DNA from: a virus
Virus record (IMG/VR): IMGVR_UViG_3300028082_000009
Span: 1 to 21,094 of that record
Strand: one strand, 5' to 3'
Length of the DNA stretch: 21,094 nt
The notes below the pieces were generated by a model that saw only the letters and a program-made list of their open reading frames with translations, did not search any database and was not told where the DNA came from. A program made the position numbers and the translations under genes. This document shows, in pieces, positions 1 to 5,759 of the stretch. The first letter of the stretch is position 1. The number at the start of each line of letters is the position of its first letter.

Positions 1-435
1 GAGTATGCGTCTGCTGGCGTCGTGCCTCCGTTGGTCATGATAGAGCATGGTTGGTGGTTTGAGTGCAACCATTGCGGGACGCGTGTAGAAGAAGATAGCT
101 GCGATGGGAATGATGTCCTTCACGAACCAGTAGCAGTTGGCCGGGCTGTCTATTGCTGCCAGAAATGCCTGGATGATGAGGTGTCCGGCCGGATAAGCAC
201 TAAAAAACATCAGGAAGAAGTGCGGGCCGCTGTGTTAGCAAAATTTCCAGGCGCAACTAATATCTGGGTCAGTTTTTCTGATAAAAGCAAAGATGCCAGG
301 TTCAATTTTCCCGGAGGGAAATGGGGTGTTAATTGGAAAATGGGCGAGGATACCGTCATGGCGTCAAAGGACGACGTAGATGCATGGAACGCATACCGCA
401 CCCCGTTTAGATTTGCGGAGATGACGACTAAATGA
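1..435 (+). CDS. Small zinc-ribbon phage protein, 5' end cut by window
   Basis: The frame is open to the first base of the window, so the protein is probably N-terminally truncated here. An in-frame GTG at 22 and ATG at 37 exist, but neither has a convincing Shine-Dalgarno sequence. Counting from the GTG, Cys15/Cys18 (CNHC) and Cys46/Cys49 (CQKC) form two CxxC knuckles about 28 residues apart, as expected of a zinc ribbon. The C-terminal half is rich in Trp and charged residues and matches no family I can name. The stop overlaps the start of the nuclease-like gene (ATGA), so the two are translationally coupled and probably act in the same early or accessory function. Whether it binds nucleic acid or protein cannot be told from the sequence. 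Confidence 0.7.
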   Translation, partial: EYASAGVVPPLVMIEHGWWFECNHCGTRVEEDSCDGNDVLHEPVAVGRAVYCCQKCLDDEVSGRISTKKHQEEVRAAVLAKFPGATNIWVSFSDKSKDARFNFPGGKWGVNWKMGEDTVMASKDDVDAWNAYRTPFRFAEMTTK

Positions 436-1187
436 ATACTGCTGAAGTTAAGGCTGCGCTCCGGGCGCGGTTTTGCGCCCCAGAATGGGCGATATTTTTC
501 GAAGTGGCCGACGGTACGGGTGGAAATCACAACCGCTGGGCGGACGCAGTAGCAATGAATATGTGGCCGTCCAGAGGATTGGCTATTCATGGGTTTGAGA
601 TCAAGGTAAGTCGCTCTGACTGGCTGCGTGAACTGAAAAAACCGGAAAAGTCTGGGCCGGTACAGCAATATTGCGATCGGTGGTGGATAGTGACGCCGAA
701 AGGGATCGTTAAGCGCGAAGAATTACCGCCTACATGGGGGCTGTATGAAGTTTCTGAGGCCGGGGCTTTCCGCCAGGTTGTCGAGGCGCCTAAACTAGAG
801 CCTATCCCAGTCACCCGTGACTTTATGGCCGCGATATTGCGACGCGCCAGCGGCATCGACGCTGAGGCCATGGCCGCCGCCGTCAGCAAAGAAGTTGTTC
901 GGCAGCGGGCCGGAGATCACGCCCGTGTCACGGCTGAGATTGAACGGTTGTCACGGGAAGAGGATAGCTTACGTAAAAAGGTTTCAGACTTCGAGCGCAT
1001 TAGCGGCCTGTCGATTACAGGATGGGGACAAAGCGAGGCGGTCGCCAATGCGGTGAAATTCGTGTTGGAAACCGGCATCATGAAATCGTATGGCGGTATT
1101 GATGCCCTCGCAACGCGGGCGGAAACGTTTGCCAGAGATTGCCGTGATGCAGCAATTAAATTCCCATCGGAATTCGCAAAGTCATAA
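432..1187 (+). CDS. PD-(D/E)XK nuclease-like protein (MmcB-like fold)
   Basis: A 251-residue protein. The N-terminal ~110 residues fit a restriction-endonuclease-like core: Glu24, then RWADAVA with Asp38, then the strand FEIKVS with Glu56-x-Lys58, followed by a Trp-rich segment (DRWWIVTP, residues 82-89). The D...ExK spacing is the usual metal-binding arrangement of this superfamily, and phage proteins of this type are often annotated as MmcB-related. Residues ~160-190 are charged and heptad-like, probably a short coiled coil; the remaining C-terminus is unrecognised. ATG at 432 overlaps the previous stop (ATGA). A role in DNA processing, repair or host-DNA degradation is inference; the fold call comes from motif reading only. 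Confidence 0.72.
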   Translation: MNTAEVKAALRARFCAPEWAIFFEVADGTGGNHNRWADAVAMNMWPSRGLAIHGFEIKVSRSDWLRELKKPEKSGPVQQYCDRWWIVTPKGIVKREELPPTWGLYEVSEAGAFRQVVEAPKLEPIPVTRDFMAAILRRASGIDAEAMAAAVSKEVVRQRAGDHARVTAEIERLSREEDSLRKKVSDFERISGLSITGWGQSEAVANAVKFVLETGIMKSYGGIDALATRAETFARDCRDAAIKFPSEFAKS

Positions 1188-1204
1188 TAATTCCTCATAT
1201 TTTA

Positions 1205-1233
1205 TTGCAGATCACCAGACTATGGTTTATCTT
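1205..1233 (+). promoter_or_regulatory. Possible weak sigma70 promoter for int
   Basis: TTGCAG (1205-1210) and TATCTT (1228-1233) are separated by 17 nt, partial matches to the -35 and -10 consensus, and lie ~40-70 nt upstream of the probable int ATG. The -35 overlaps the left arm of the 10-bp inverted repeat, so a protein bound there could control it. Consensus agreement is modest, and AT-rich gaps throw up such matches by chance. Confidence 0.3.
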
Positions 1234-1257
1234 TTTTGATTAACAAGGGTGATCTGC
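1207..1257. repeat. 10-bp perfect inverted repeat upstream of int
   Basis: GCAGATCACC (1207-1216) and GGTGATCTGC (1248-1257) are exact reverse complements separated by 31 nt. They fill the short gap between the nuclease-like gene and the integrase start. They could be binding sites for a repressor, excisionase or the integrase itself, or could fold as a long-loop hairpin. The sequence does not decide between these. Confidence 0.6.
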
Positions 1258-1274
1258 GATTTACCAAGGATATT

Positions 1275-2441
1275 ATGACAAAACTCACTAAGACGTCTGT
1301 TGATAATCTGAAAGTGCCGGCCACCGGCGATAACTGGCTTTGGGATTCCGATCTTGAAGGTTTTGGTGTACGCGTTCAGGCATCCGGCCGTAAAACTTAC
1401 GTTGTGCGCTACCGTGTCCGCAACGCAACCAGGACGCAACGGAAACAGACCATTGCGCGGTGTACCGACATGGCGCCGGACAAAGCTCGCGAGCTGGCGC
1501 GGAAAGTTTTCGCTCAGGTGGCCAGTGGGATTGACCCGCTACAGGCCAGGCGCGGAGAGAAAACCTTACCGACGGTTGCCGATCTCCGAGATCGTTATAT
1601 GGCAGAACACGCCAAGCCCTTCAAAAAACCGCGTAGCGCAGCGCTGGACGAGAAAAACTGGCGCTTGCATATAATTCCATTCCTCGGCAGCAAAAACGTT
1701 CAGGATGTCTCTAAGGCCGATATTTTGAGTCTTGCCGGATCGCTATCTGAAAAATCCGCAACAGGCAATCAGGTCATCGCTCTGTTGTCGAAGGCATTTA
1801 ATTTGGCGGAAGAATGGGATTGGCGTGATCGCAATACCAATCCATGTTACCGAGTCCGTAAATATGATATCCCCGAGCATGAACTTATTCTCACCATGGC
1901 CCAAATTGAACGCCTCCAGGCTACTATCGCTGAACTCGTAGCCAACGATGAGATAACCGCGCCTACGGGTAATCTGTTTAGGATTTTAATGCTGACCGGA
2001 TGCCGACTGCGGGAAATCATGCACGCCCGGCGCGAATGGGTTGATCATGATCGCTCCATGCTTTTGCTGCCGGACTCGAAAACAGGGCAGCGAAAAATAG
2101 CCCTCTCAACGGCCGTTATGGAGATTATCGATTCAATGCCTGATAATGAGTGGCTGATCCCTGGACGCGGACACGGTGAGCCGCTGATGACTCCCTATCC
2201 GGCCTGGAAACTGATAAAGGCACGCGCGGACCTTCCGCCAGAGTTGCGAATCCATGACTTGCGCCACACTGCCGGCTCATTGGGCCATCAGGCTGGCTTA
2301 AGTCAAAAACAAATACAAATCATGCTTGGCCATAAACAAATGGCAACGACTGAGCGGTATCTGCATGGCTCCGTTGGTGACGAGTCGATAATCGCGGCTA
2401 AGATGGCCATGATAATCGGGGGAGCAAGCCTTCCCGGTTGA
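1275..2441 (+). CDS. int: Tyrosine recombinase, phage integrase
   Basis: A 388-residue site-specific recombinase expected to integrate and excise the phage genome. The N-terminus (DSDLEGFGVRV) is the DUF4102-type arm-binding domain of P4/CP4-like integrases, followed by a core-binding SAM-like domain (~100-195). The catalytic domain carries the full set: Arg244 in TGCRLRE, Lys269 in DSKTGQRK, His327 and Arg330 in HDLRHTAG, His353 in LGHK, and nucleophile Tyr362 in ATTERYLH. ATG at 1275 is chosen because AAGGA (1266-1270) lies 4 nt upstream; the in-frame TTG at 1236 would add 13 residues crossing the inverted repeat. Unlike many prophage integrases it has phage-type genes on both sides. No truncation is visible. 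Confidence 0.95.
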   Translation: MTKLTKTSVDNLKVPATGDNWLWDSDLEGFGVRVQASGRKTYVVRYRVRNATRTQRKQTIARCTDMAPDKARELARKVFAQVASGIDPLQARRGEKTLPTVADLRDRYMAEHAKPFKKPRSAALDEKNWRLHIIPFLGSKNVQDVSKADILSLAGSLSEKSATGNQVIALLSKAFNLAEEWDWRDRNTNPCYRVRKYDIPEHELILTMAQIERLQATIAELVANDEITAPTGNLFRILMLTGCRLREIMHARREWVDHDRSMLLLPDSKTGQRKIALSTAVMEIIDSMPDNEWLIPGRGHGEPLMTPYPAWKLIKARADLPPELRIHDLRHTAGSLGHQAGLSQKQIQIMLGHKQMATTERYLHGSVGDESIIAAKMAMIIGGASLPG

Positions 2442-2458
2442 TCTGGCGTGACGACATG

Positions 2459-2497
2459 ATAATTAAGGCCACGCAACATTTTAGTGGCCTTAATTAT
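2459..2497. terminator. 14-bp perfect hairpin after int (terminator or att-associated)
   Basis: Arms 2459-2472 (ATAATTAAGGCCAC) and 2484-2497 (GTGGCCTTAATTAT) are perfect reverse complements around an 11-nt loop. It lies between int and the DksA-like gene, ending 3 nt before that gene's GAGGA ribosome site. Only a short T-run follows (TTATTT), so it is a poor intrinsic terminator. Attenuation, mRNA stabilisation or a role in the attachment site are alternatives. Confidence 0.5.
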
Positions 2498-2509
2498 TTG
2501 AGGAATATC

Positions 2510-2728
2510 ATGTCAGCAGCAGATAAAGCACAAGAAATTGAATTGGCCGCATGGGAAGTGAATAACCGGGCCAGGCCAGAAGTTCATCGTTTCATTTCTG
2601 CCGAGGCCGGTTATGGCCCGGAATTTTGCGAGATTTGCGACGCGCCGATGCCGGCAGTACGGCGCGAGTATGGATACACATTGTGTGTAAGCTGCAAATC
2701 AAAAAGCGAGAGCGGAAAACGTTACTGA
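2510..2728 (+). CDS. DksA/TraR-type C4 zinc-finger protein
   Basis: A 72-residue protein with an N-terminal helix (MSAADKAQEIELAAWE) and a C-terminal C4 zinc finger: Cys40-x2-Cys43 and Cys59-x2-Cys62. This is the layout of short TraR/phage DksA-like proteins, which in studied cases bind in the RNA polymerase secondary channel and alter promoter use without ppGpp. The start at 2510 has GAGGA 5 nt upstream; an in-frame ATG at 2438 would run through the hairpin and is unlikely. It follows int in the same direction and may share its transcript. Its stop codon lies within the 3' end of the opposing outer spanin gene. Function in this phage is inferred from the family. Confidence 0.85.
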   Translation: MSAADKAQEIELAAWEVNNRARPEVHRFISAEAGYGPEFCEICDAPMPAVRREYGYTLCVSCKSKSESGKRY

Positions 2729-2988
2729 CCCTGAGAGGTAAGCCAATCAGCCTTGGCCGCGTCGCGCTGAGCGCAAACTCCATATAATCCCACCAGATTA
2801 TCATAAGCTGTAGTCTGGTTCGCCATGGTGGCGCCGTGCTGTAGTTCTTTCGGTACCGGATCACATTTTGCTTTGATATCTGCGGGCGCTTTTTGCATCG
2901 GGGTATCAACTGCGAAATTATAGTGCGGCACTGGCGTCCCGCAGCCCGATAAGATGATGGACATAAAGGCCAGAATGATCATTTTCAT
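2722..2988 (-). CDS. Outer-membrane spanin lipoprotein (Rz1-like)
   Basis: An 88-residue lipoprotein. A hydrophobic signal sequence ends in a lipobox LSGC with Cys16 as the predicted lipidated residue, leaving a ~73-residue periplasmic part. The segment with YDNLVGLYGVCAQRDA resembles the conserved C-terminal region of o-spanins in enterobacterial phages. It starts inside the end of the i-spanin gene (ATGA overlap), as expected for a separated Rz/Rz1 pair. With Rz it would bridge inner and outer membranes and fuse them in the last step of lysis. It is the last gene of the late run and ends tail-to-tail with the DksA-like gene, overlapping it by 7 bp with no room for a terminator between. Confidence 0.85.
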   Translation of the reverse strand: MKMIILAFMSIILSGCGTPVPHYNFAVDTPMQKAPADIKAKCDPVPKELQHGATMANQTTAYDNLVGLYGVCAQRDAAKADWLTSQGQ

Positions 2989-3434
2989 TTTGTCACCGCC
3001 GTGCTCGATTGGAGCAAAATTAGATTTACATCGTCGATGTGTTTATTGAGTAAATCGACACCGCTGTCCGGCAATTTGCAATCCGTGTAAACGAGTTTTT
3101 GAGTCTCAGTACGTATCTGCTGCTGAACTGTAGTATTCGTCACATGCAAATTACCTAGCTTGTTTTCAAAATCACCCTCAATTTTATTACCACTGGCTTG
3201 AAGGCTGGCGATCAGAGCATCCTTGGCATTGATCGCTGTGTTTTGTGCTGCCACCAGGGCCAATTGGTTACTCGTATTTTTTGCGGCTGCCCAGCCGTAG
3301 CCAAAATATGCACCTGTTCCACCTGATCCAAGGACGGAAATAAAAAACGCAACGATCATCCAGGGGAAATACGTGCCTTTTACGGCAGTTAACCCAGCCT
3401 TTACGACTGTCTCTACATCTGAAACGTCACTCAT
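2985..3434 (-). CDS. Inner-membrane spanin (Rz-like)
   Basis: A 149-residue protein with one N-terminal membrane segment (~24-46) and a long helical periplasmic region (~50-125) rich in Ala, Gln, Asn and Lys that should form a coiled coil. The C-terminal motif KLVYTDCKLPDSGVDLLN is typical of i-spanins. The start at 3434 has GAGGA 7 nt upstream and overlaps the preceding gene by 8 nt. It pairs with the lipoprotein gene that follows. The membrane segment contains Gly-rich GSGGTG, unusual but still compatible with an anchor. Confidence 0.87.
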   Translation of the reverse strand: MSDVSDVETVVKAGLTAVKGTYFPWMIVAFFISVLGSGGTGAYFGYGWAAAKNTSNQLALVAAQNTAINAKDALIASLQASGNKIEGDFENKLGNLHVTNTTVQQQIRTETQKLVYTDCKLPDSGVDLLNKHIDDVNLILLQSSTAVTK

Positions 3435-3888
3435 TGGTAATCCTCACAGATATCGGGGGAGAGGTTGTCATCTCGTCACGTCCTACGAGATTATTTCTAA
3501 AGCGGATCGTGCTGGAGTAGACATAATCCCCTGCAGGCAAGTTAGGGATGACAAAACCGTCTATTTTTGCCGAGCATTCATTTTGGTATTCGACCATCCC
3601 TGAGGGGAGGGGATACGATATGCCGGCCTTATCGCGTAAATATGGGAAAAATTCAACGCCGACCTTATTTGATGAGCAAATCTCTCGCCGGACGCCAACG
3701 GAAGATCCCACCTTTAAAACAGTAATTTTATTTCCATCGGTATCGACGATTTGGGTACCGTGGAAAGTTAGAGGGTTTCCACCAATAAGCGCATAACCCC
3801 AGAAAACAAGGCAACCAATCAGTAAAATTCCGACATATGCCGCAGCTGCCCGCGCAGCAAAAACACCTTTTTCAACATTACGTTTCAT
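3427..3888 (-). CDS. Membrane-anchored protein of unknown function in the lysis cassette
   Basis: A 153-residue protein not recognised. It has a basic N-terminus (MKRNVEKG), one membrane segment at ~12-35, then a ~115-residue region predicted to be mostly beta strands and, by the positive-inside rule, periplasmic. Two cysteines (REICSS and QNECSA), about 35 residues apart, could form a disulphide. It starts in an ATGA overlap with the XhlA-like gene and overlaps the i-spanin by 8 nt, so it is translated as part of the lysis unit. The topology resembles antiholins such as T4 RI, where a periplasmic domain binds the holin, but I see no sequence similarity. A superinfection-exclusion role is another option. 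Confidence 0.8.
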   Translation of the reverse strand: MKRNVEKGVFAARAAAAYVGILLIGCLVFWGYALIGGNPLTFHGTQIVDTDGNKITVLKVGSSVGVRREICSSNKVGVEFFPYLRDKAGISYPLPSGMVEYQNECSAKIDGFVIPNLPAGDYVYSSTIRFRNNLVGRDEMTTSPPISVRITNE

Positions 3889-4115
3889 CTGCCTATCACC
3901 CGTGACAGAATCGCCAGCAAAACTGACGTCATTACAGTACCGGCGAGCCCATAAACGATCATTTTGACAGGGGTAAACTCAGCCCTTGTCACGTATATTT
4001 TCACCATCCCCTGGAGTGTGCTAATTTGCTCCTGTAACCGGATGACGTTATCGCTCAATTCTCTGATCTCGTCTGAATCACGCTCCAGACGTTCGCGCCG
4101 GTCTTGCCGTTCCAT
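3885..4115 (-). CDS. XhlA-like small coiled-coil membrane protein
   Basis: A 76-residue protein. Residues ~6-40 form a charged coiled coil with leucine/isoleucine heptads (ELSDNVIRLQEQISTLQGM). The conserved-looking YVTRAEFTPVKMIVYGLAG leads into a C-terminal membrane segment (~52-73). This is the layout of the XhlA/haemolysin family, which works with the holin and endolysin in some lysis cassettes. ATG at 4115 overlaps the endolysin stop by one base (TAATG), and the end overlaps the next gene by ATGA. Whether it is a second holin or a holin partner is not decidable here. Confidence 0.75.
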   Translation of the reverse strand: MERQDRRERLERDSDEIRELSDNVIRLQEQISTLQGMVKIYVTRAEFTPVKMIVYGLAGTVMTSVLLAILSRVIGR

Positions 4116-4810
4116 TATTTTTGCCCGAAGTAGGTTTTATATTTCTCCCGCCTTACATTAAGAATGTTCGCAACGTATTGGCGGTTGATAGTAAAAAAGG
4201 AGCTTCCATAGCCGGACACGGCCCGCTTAGATTTGAGACTGGTTTTCTCGACATTACCGAGCCAAATATTGGGATTACAGCCGCGCGTGTTTGCGCAGAG
4301 CCTTCGGTCCTGCAAAAGGCCGCCCTCCCCGCCGTTGTAGGCGGAAAGGGTAAAGGATATACGGTCTAAGTCACTGGCGGCCGAGGTCTGGCGGGTAAAA
4401 AGGTCATGATCCATTTCCACAAAGGCAATAAGCTGATAATGCGCATCGTAGCGATTCGACCATGACCAGCCCTTCAAACTGGGATATTGCTTCGCGAGCT
4501 GGGAGATCAGGTCATATTTGATCGTTCCATTGCTGTTATAGGTGCGGGTGAACTGTCCGAGGCCCACGCCATCTTCGCGAGACGTTTTCAGTTCAGCCCG
4601 GGGGTCCCAGCATCGCTCGCTCGTCAACGTAACGCAGGATTCTTGCTCAATCTGACCGGCCATAAACTCTGGCATTGGTACGGTTGGCCAATACGTATGC
4701 TGAGCGCTAACCAGGGCCGGAAGATACTTAACGGCATTCGTCGGAATACTGTCGCTGGCCCCCGCCATAAAACAACAGGCGAGAAGGAAAAGCATGATCA
4801 GCCGGCGCAT
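4115..4810 (-). CDS. Signal-peptide lytic transglycosylase (endolysin)
   Basis: A 231-residue murein hydrolase. MRRLIMLFLLACCFMAGA is a signal peptide with likely cleavage near Ala18. The mature part carries SLT-like motifs: QESC with Glu57 as likely catalytic residue, GVGLGQF (81-87) in place of GLMQ, and AYNGG (157-161). Four further Cys (67, 172, 178 and 59) may form disulphides in the periplasm. The start at 4810 is chosen because it overlaps the holin stop as TAATG; an in-frame ATG 15 nt upstream would add MGQSV inside the holin gene. Export by the host Sec system would make release holin-independent in principle, leaving the holin to trigger by depolarisation. Confidence 0.85.
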   Translation of the reverse strand: MRRLIMLFLLACCFMAGASDSIPTNAVKYLPALVSAQHTYWPTVPMPEFMAGQIEQESCVTLTSERCWDPRAELKTSREDGVGLGQFTRTYNSNGTIKYDLISQLAKQYPSLKGWSWSNRYDAHYQLIAFVEMDHDLFTRQTSAASDLDRISFTLSAYNGGEGGLLQDRRLCANTRGCNPNIWLGNVEKTSLKSKRAVSGYGSSFFTINRQYVANILNVRREKYKTYFGQK

Positions 4811-5133
4811 TACGCTTTGGCCCACAGGACTAAGGCCGCGAAGAGAATGGCCACGAAGATCATGACGGCCGATGACAGAATAGCGGCCGCGACGCTGCCT
4901 TTTTCGGTCTGTTCGATCAATAGCTTGAGGTCAACCCGATGGAAAACGATGCGAAAAATTATTACCGCGACGCCGCCCAAGACGGGTGAAAAAGTGATCC
5001 ATTCAATCAGCGTCTTTGCCATCGGCTCATCAACTTGATAAATGATAATGAGACACGGGATAATGAGCAAAAGAGCCGCCTGGTCAATAAAAGCGGCTAC
5101 GCGTTTGAAAAATGTTGCGAAAGGAAGTTTCAT
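4810..5133 (-). CDS. Probable holin, three membrane segments
   Basis: A 107-residue, strongly hydrophobic protein with three predicted membrane segments (~18-33, 46-64, 81-104) and a charged turn (HRVDLKLLIEQTEKG) between the second and third. Size, topology and position directly before the endolysin fit a class I-type holin that permeabilises or depolarises the inner membrane at a set time. It ends as TAATG with the endolysin. The start has GGAGAG 7 nt upstream, but that site lies in the 3' arm of a 12-bp hairpin whose 5' arm begins 2 nt after the HNH-like gene's stop. Its translation is therefore likely to depend on ribosomes reaching that stop. Confidence 0.75.
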   Translation of the reverse strand: MKLPFATFFKRVAAFIDQAALLLIIPCLIIIYQVDEPMAKTLIEWITFSPVLGGVAVIIFRIVFHRVDLKLLIEQTEKGSVAAAILSSAVMIFVAILFAALVLWAKA

Positions 5134-5135
5134 TT

Positions 5136-5172
5136 TAAAGCTCTCCAGAAAATAACTTAATGGAGAGCTTTA
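5136..5172 (-). promoter_or_regulatory. Hairpin holding the holin ribosome-binding site
   Basis: The arms TAAAGCTCTCCA and TGGAGAGCTTTA pair perfectly (12 bp: 5161-5172 with 5136-5147, loop 13 nt). The holin Shine-Dalgarno GGAGAG (5146-5141) is wholly within the 3' arm, 7 nt from ATG 5133. No T-run follows, so this is not a terminator. It should mask the site unless opened by ribosomes finishing the upstream HNH-like gene. Confidence 0.65.
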
Positions 5173-5174
5173 CA

Positions 5175-5705
5175 TCACGACACTCGTTCTTCGTGGTGCA
5201 AAATTTCATCGCTATTAAATTGGTATCCTTCAATCCCATATTTCTGCGCTATCCATAGCGGGTGCGGCATCGTGTGTATGCCCTCGTCGCGGCCTATATG
5301 GTGTTCCTTGCACAAAAGCATGCCATTAGCTCGCATATCATCGACAAACTGATAGGGGTCCTGCGGGATGCGTATTTCAGCTCCGTTAACGAGGACCTCC
5401 ATTGCGCCGGCAAAAAAGGTTTCCCAGTCAAATTGCTGAGCATGGATGCCCCATTTCCCGGCTTTGCAATCCTTGCTAAATTCATCCCAGTCGATCATGT
5501 TGGTCATCGACCATTCGATAGGGTGATGGTGGGCCTCCAGCGGGTGTTCTAACTCCGGCCCGGTGCGTCCGCAAATATAGCAGCATTGCTCACGTTCGAT
5601 CAGCGTTTTCCGAGTCCGTTCAAATAGCGACGATGATTTTCGCTTTTCATGCTCGGGGATATTGATATCAACAGAGAGGGTCTGCTTAAAGTCGTTGGTT
5701 TCCAT
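5175..5705 (-). CDS. HNH-like zinc-binding protein
   Basis: A 176-residue protein. A CxxC knuckle (Cys42-x2-Cys45, CYICGRTG) is followed by EAHHHPIEW (His59-61), a ~70-residue Trp/Asp-rich insert, then LLCKEHH (Cys132, His135, His136) and HTMPHPLW. The order CxxC-HH-CxxH is that of His-Cys-rich HNH/zinc folds, so a nuclease is possible, but the usual central Asn and final His of an active HNH site cannot be placed with certainty. The gene stands between the tail fibre genes and the holin, with a terminator hairpin immediately before its ATG and a second hairpin right after its stop. Its GGAG lies inside the terminator stem, 7 nt from the start. It may be a mobile endonuclease or a regulator of the lysis switch. 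Confidence 0.7.
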   Translation of the reverse strand: METNDFKQTLSVDINIPEHEKRKSSSLFERTRKTLIEREQCCYICGRTGPELEHPLEAHHHPIEWSMTNMIDWDEFSKDCKAGKWGIHAQQFDWETFFAGAMEVLVNGAEIRIPQDPYQFVDDMRANGMLLCKEHHIGRDEGIHTMPHPLWIAQKYGIEGYQFNSDEILHHEERVS

Positions 5706-5736
5706 AAAAAAACTCCGCAGTGATTGTCTGCGGAGT
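5706..5736 (-). terminator. Intrinsic terminator overlapping the HNH-like ribosome-binding site
   Basis: Read on the minus strand: ACTCCGCAG (5736-5728), 7-nt loop, CTGCGGAGT (5720-5712), then six more T (5711-5706) that run directly into ATG 5705. A 9-bp GC-rich stem and seven Ts make a textbook rho-independent terminator. GGAG at 5716-5713 in the 3' arm is also the only plausible Shine-Dalgarno for the next gene. Confidence 0.88.
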
Positions 5737-5759
5737 GTGGAGTCACGACGGGGAATGCG

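Noticed and set aside
210-668. 152-residue open frame on the minus strand
   Set aside because: Spans the junction of two coupled plus-strand genes and has no sensible protein features.
1214-1237. ACCA/TGGT mini-hairpin followed by a T-run as terminator of the nuclease-like gene
   Set aside because: Only a 4-bp stem; too weak to call a terminator despite the six Ts at 1232-1237.
1236-1274. TTG start for the integrase
   Set aside because: ATG 1275 has an AAGGA site and gives the normal family N-terminus; the TTG extension would cross the inverted repeat.
4487-5038. 183-residue open frame on the plus strand
   Set aside because: Lies antisense to the endolysin and holin genes, which have clear motifs and coupled starts; no ribosome site or recognisable domain.
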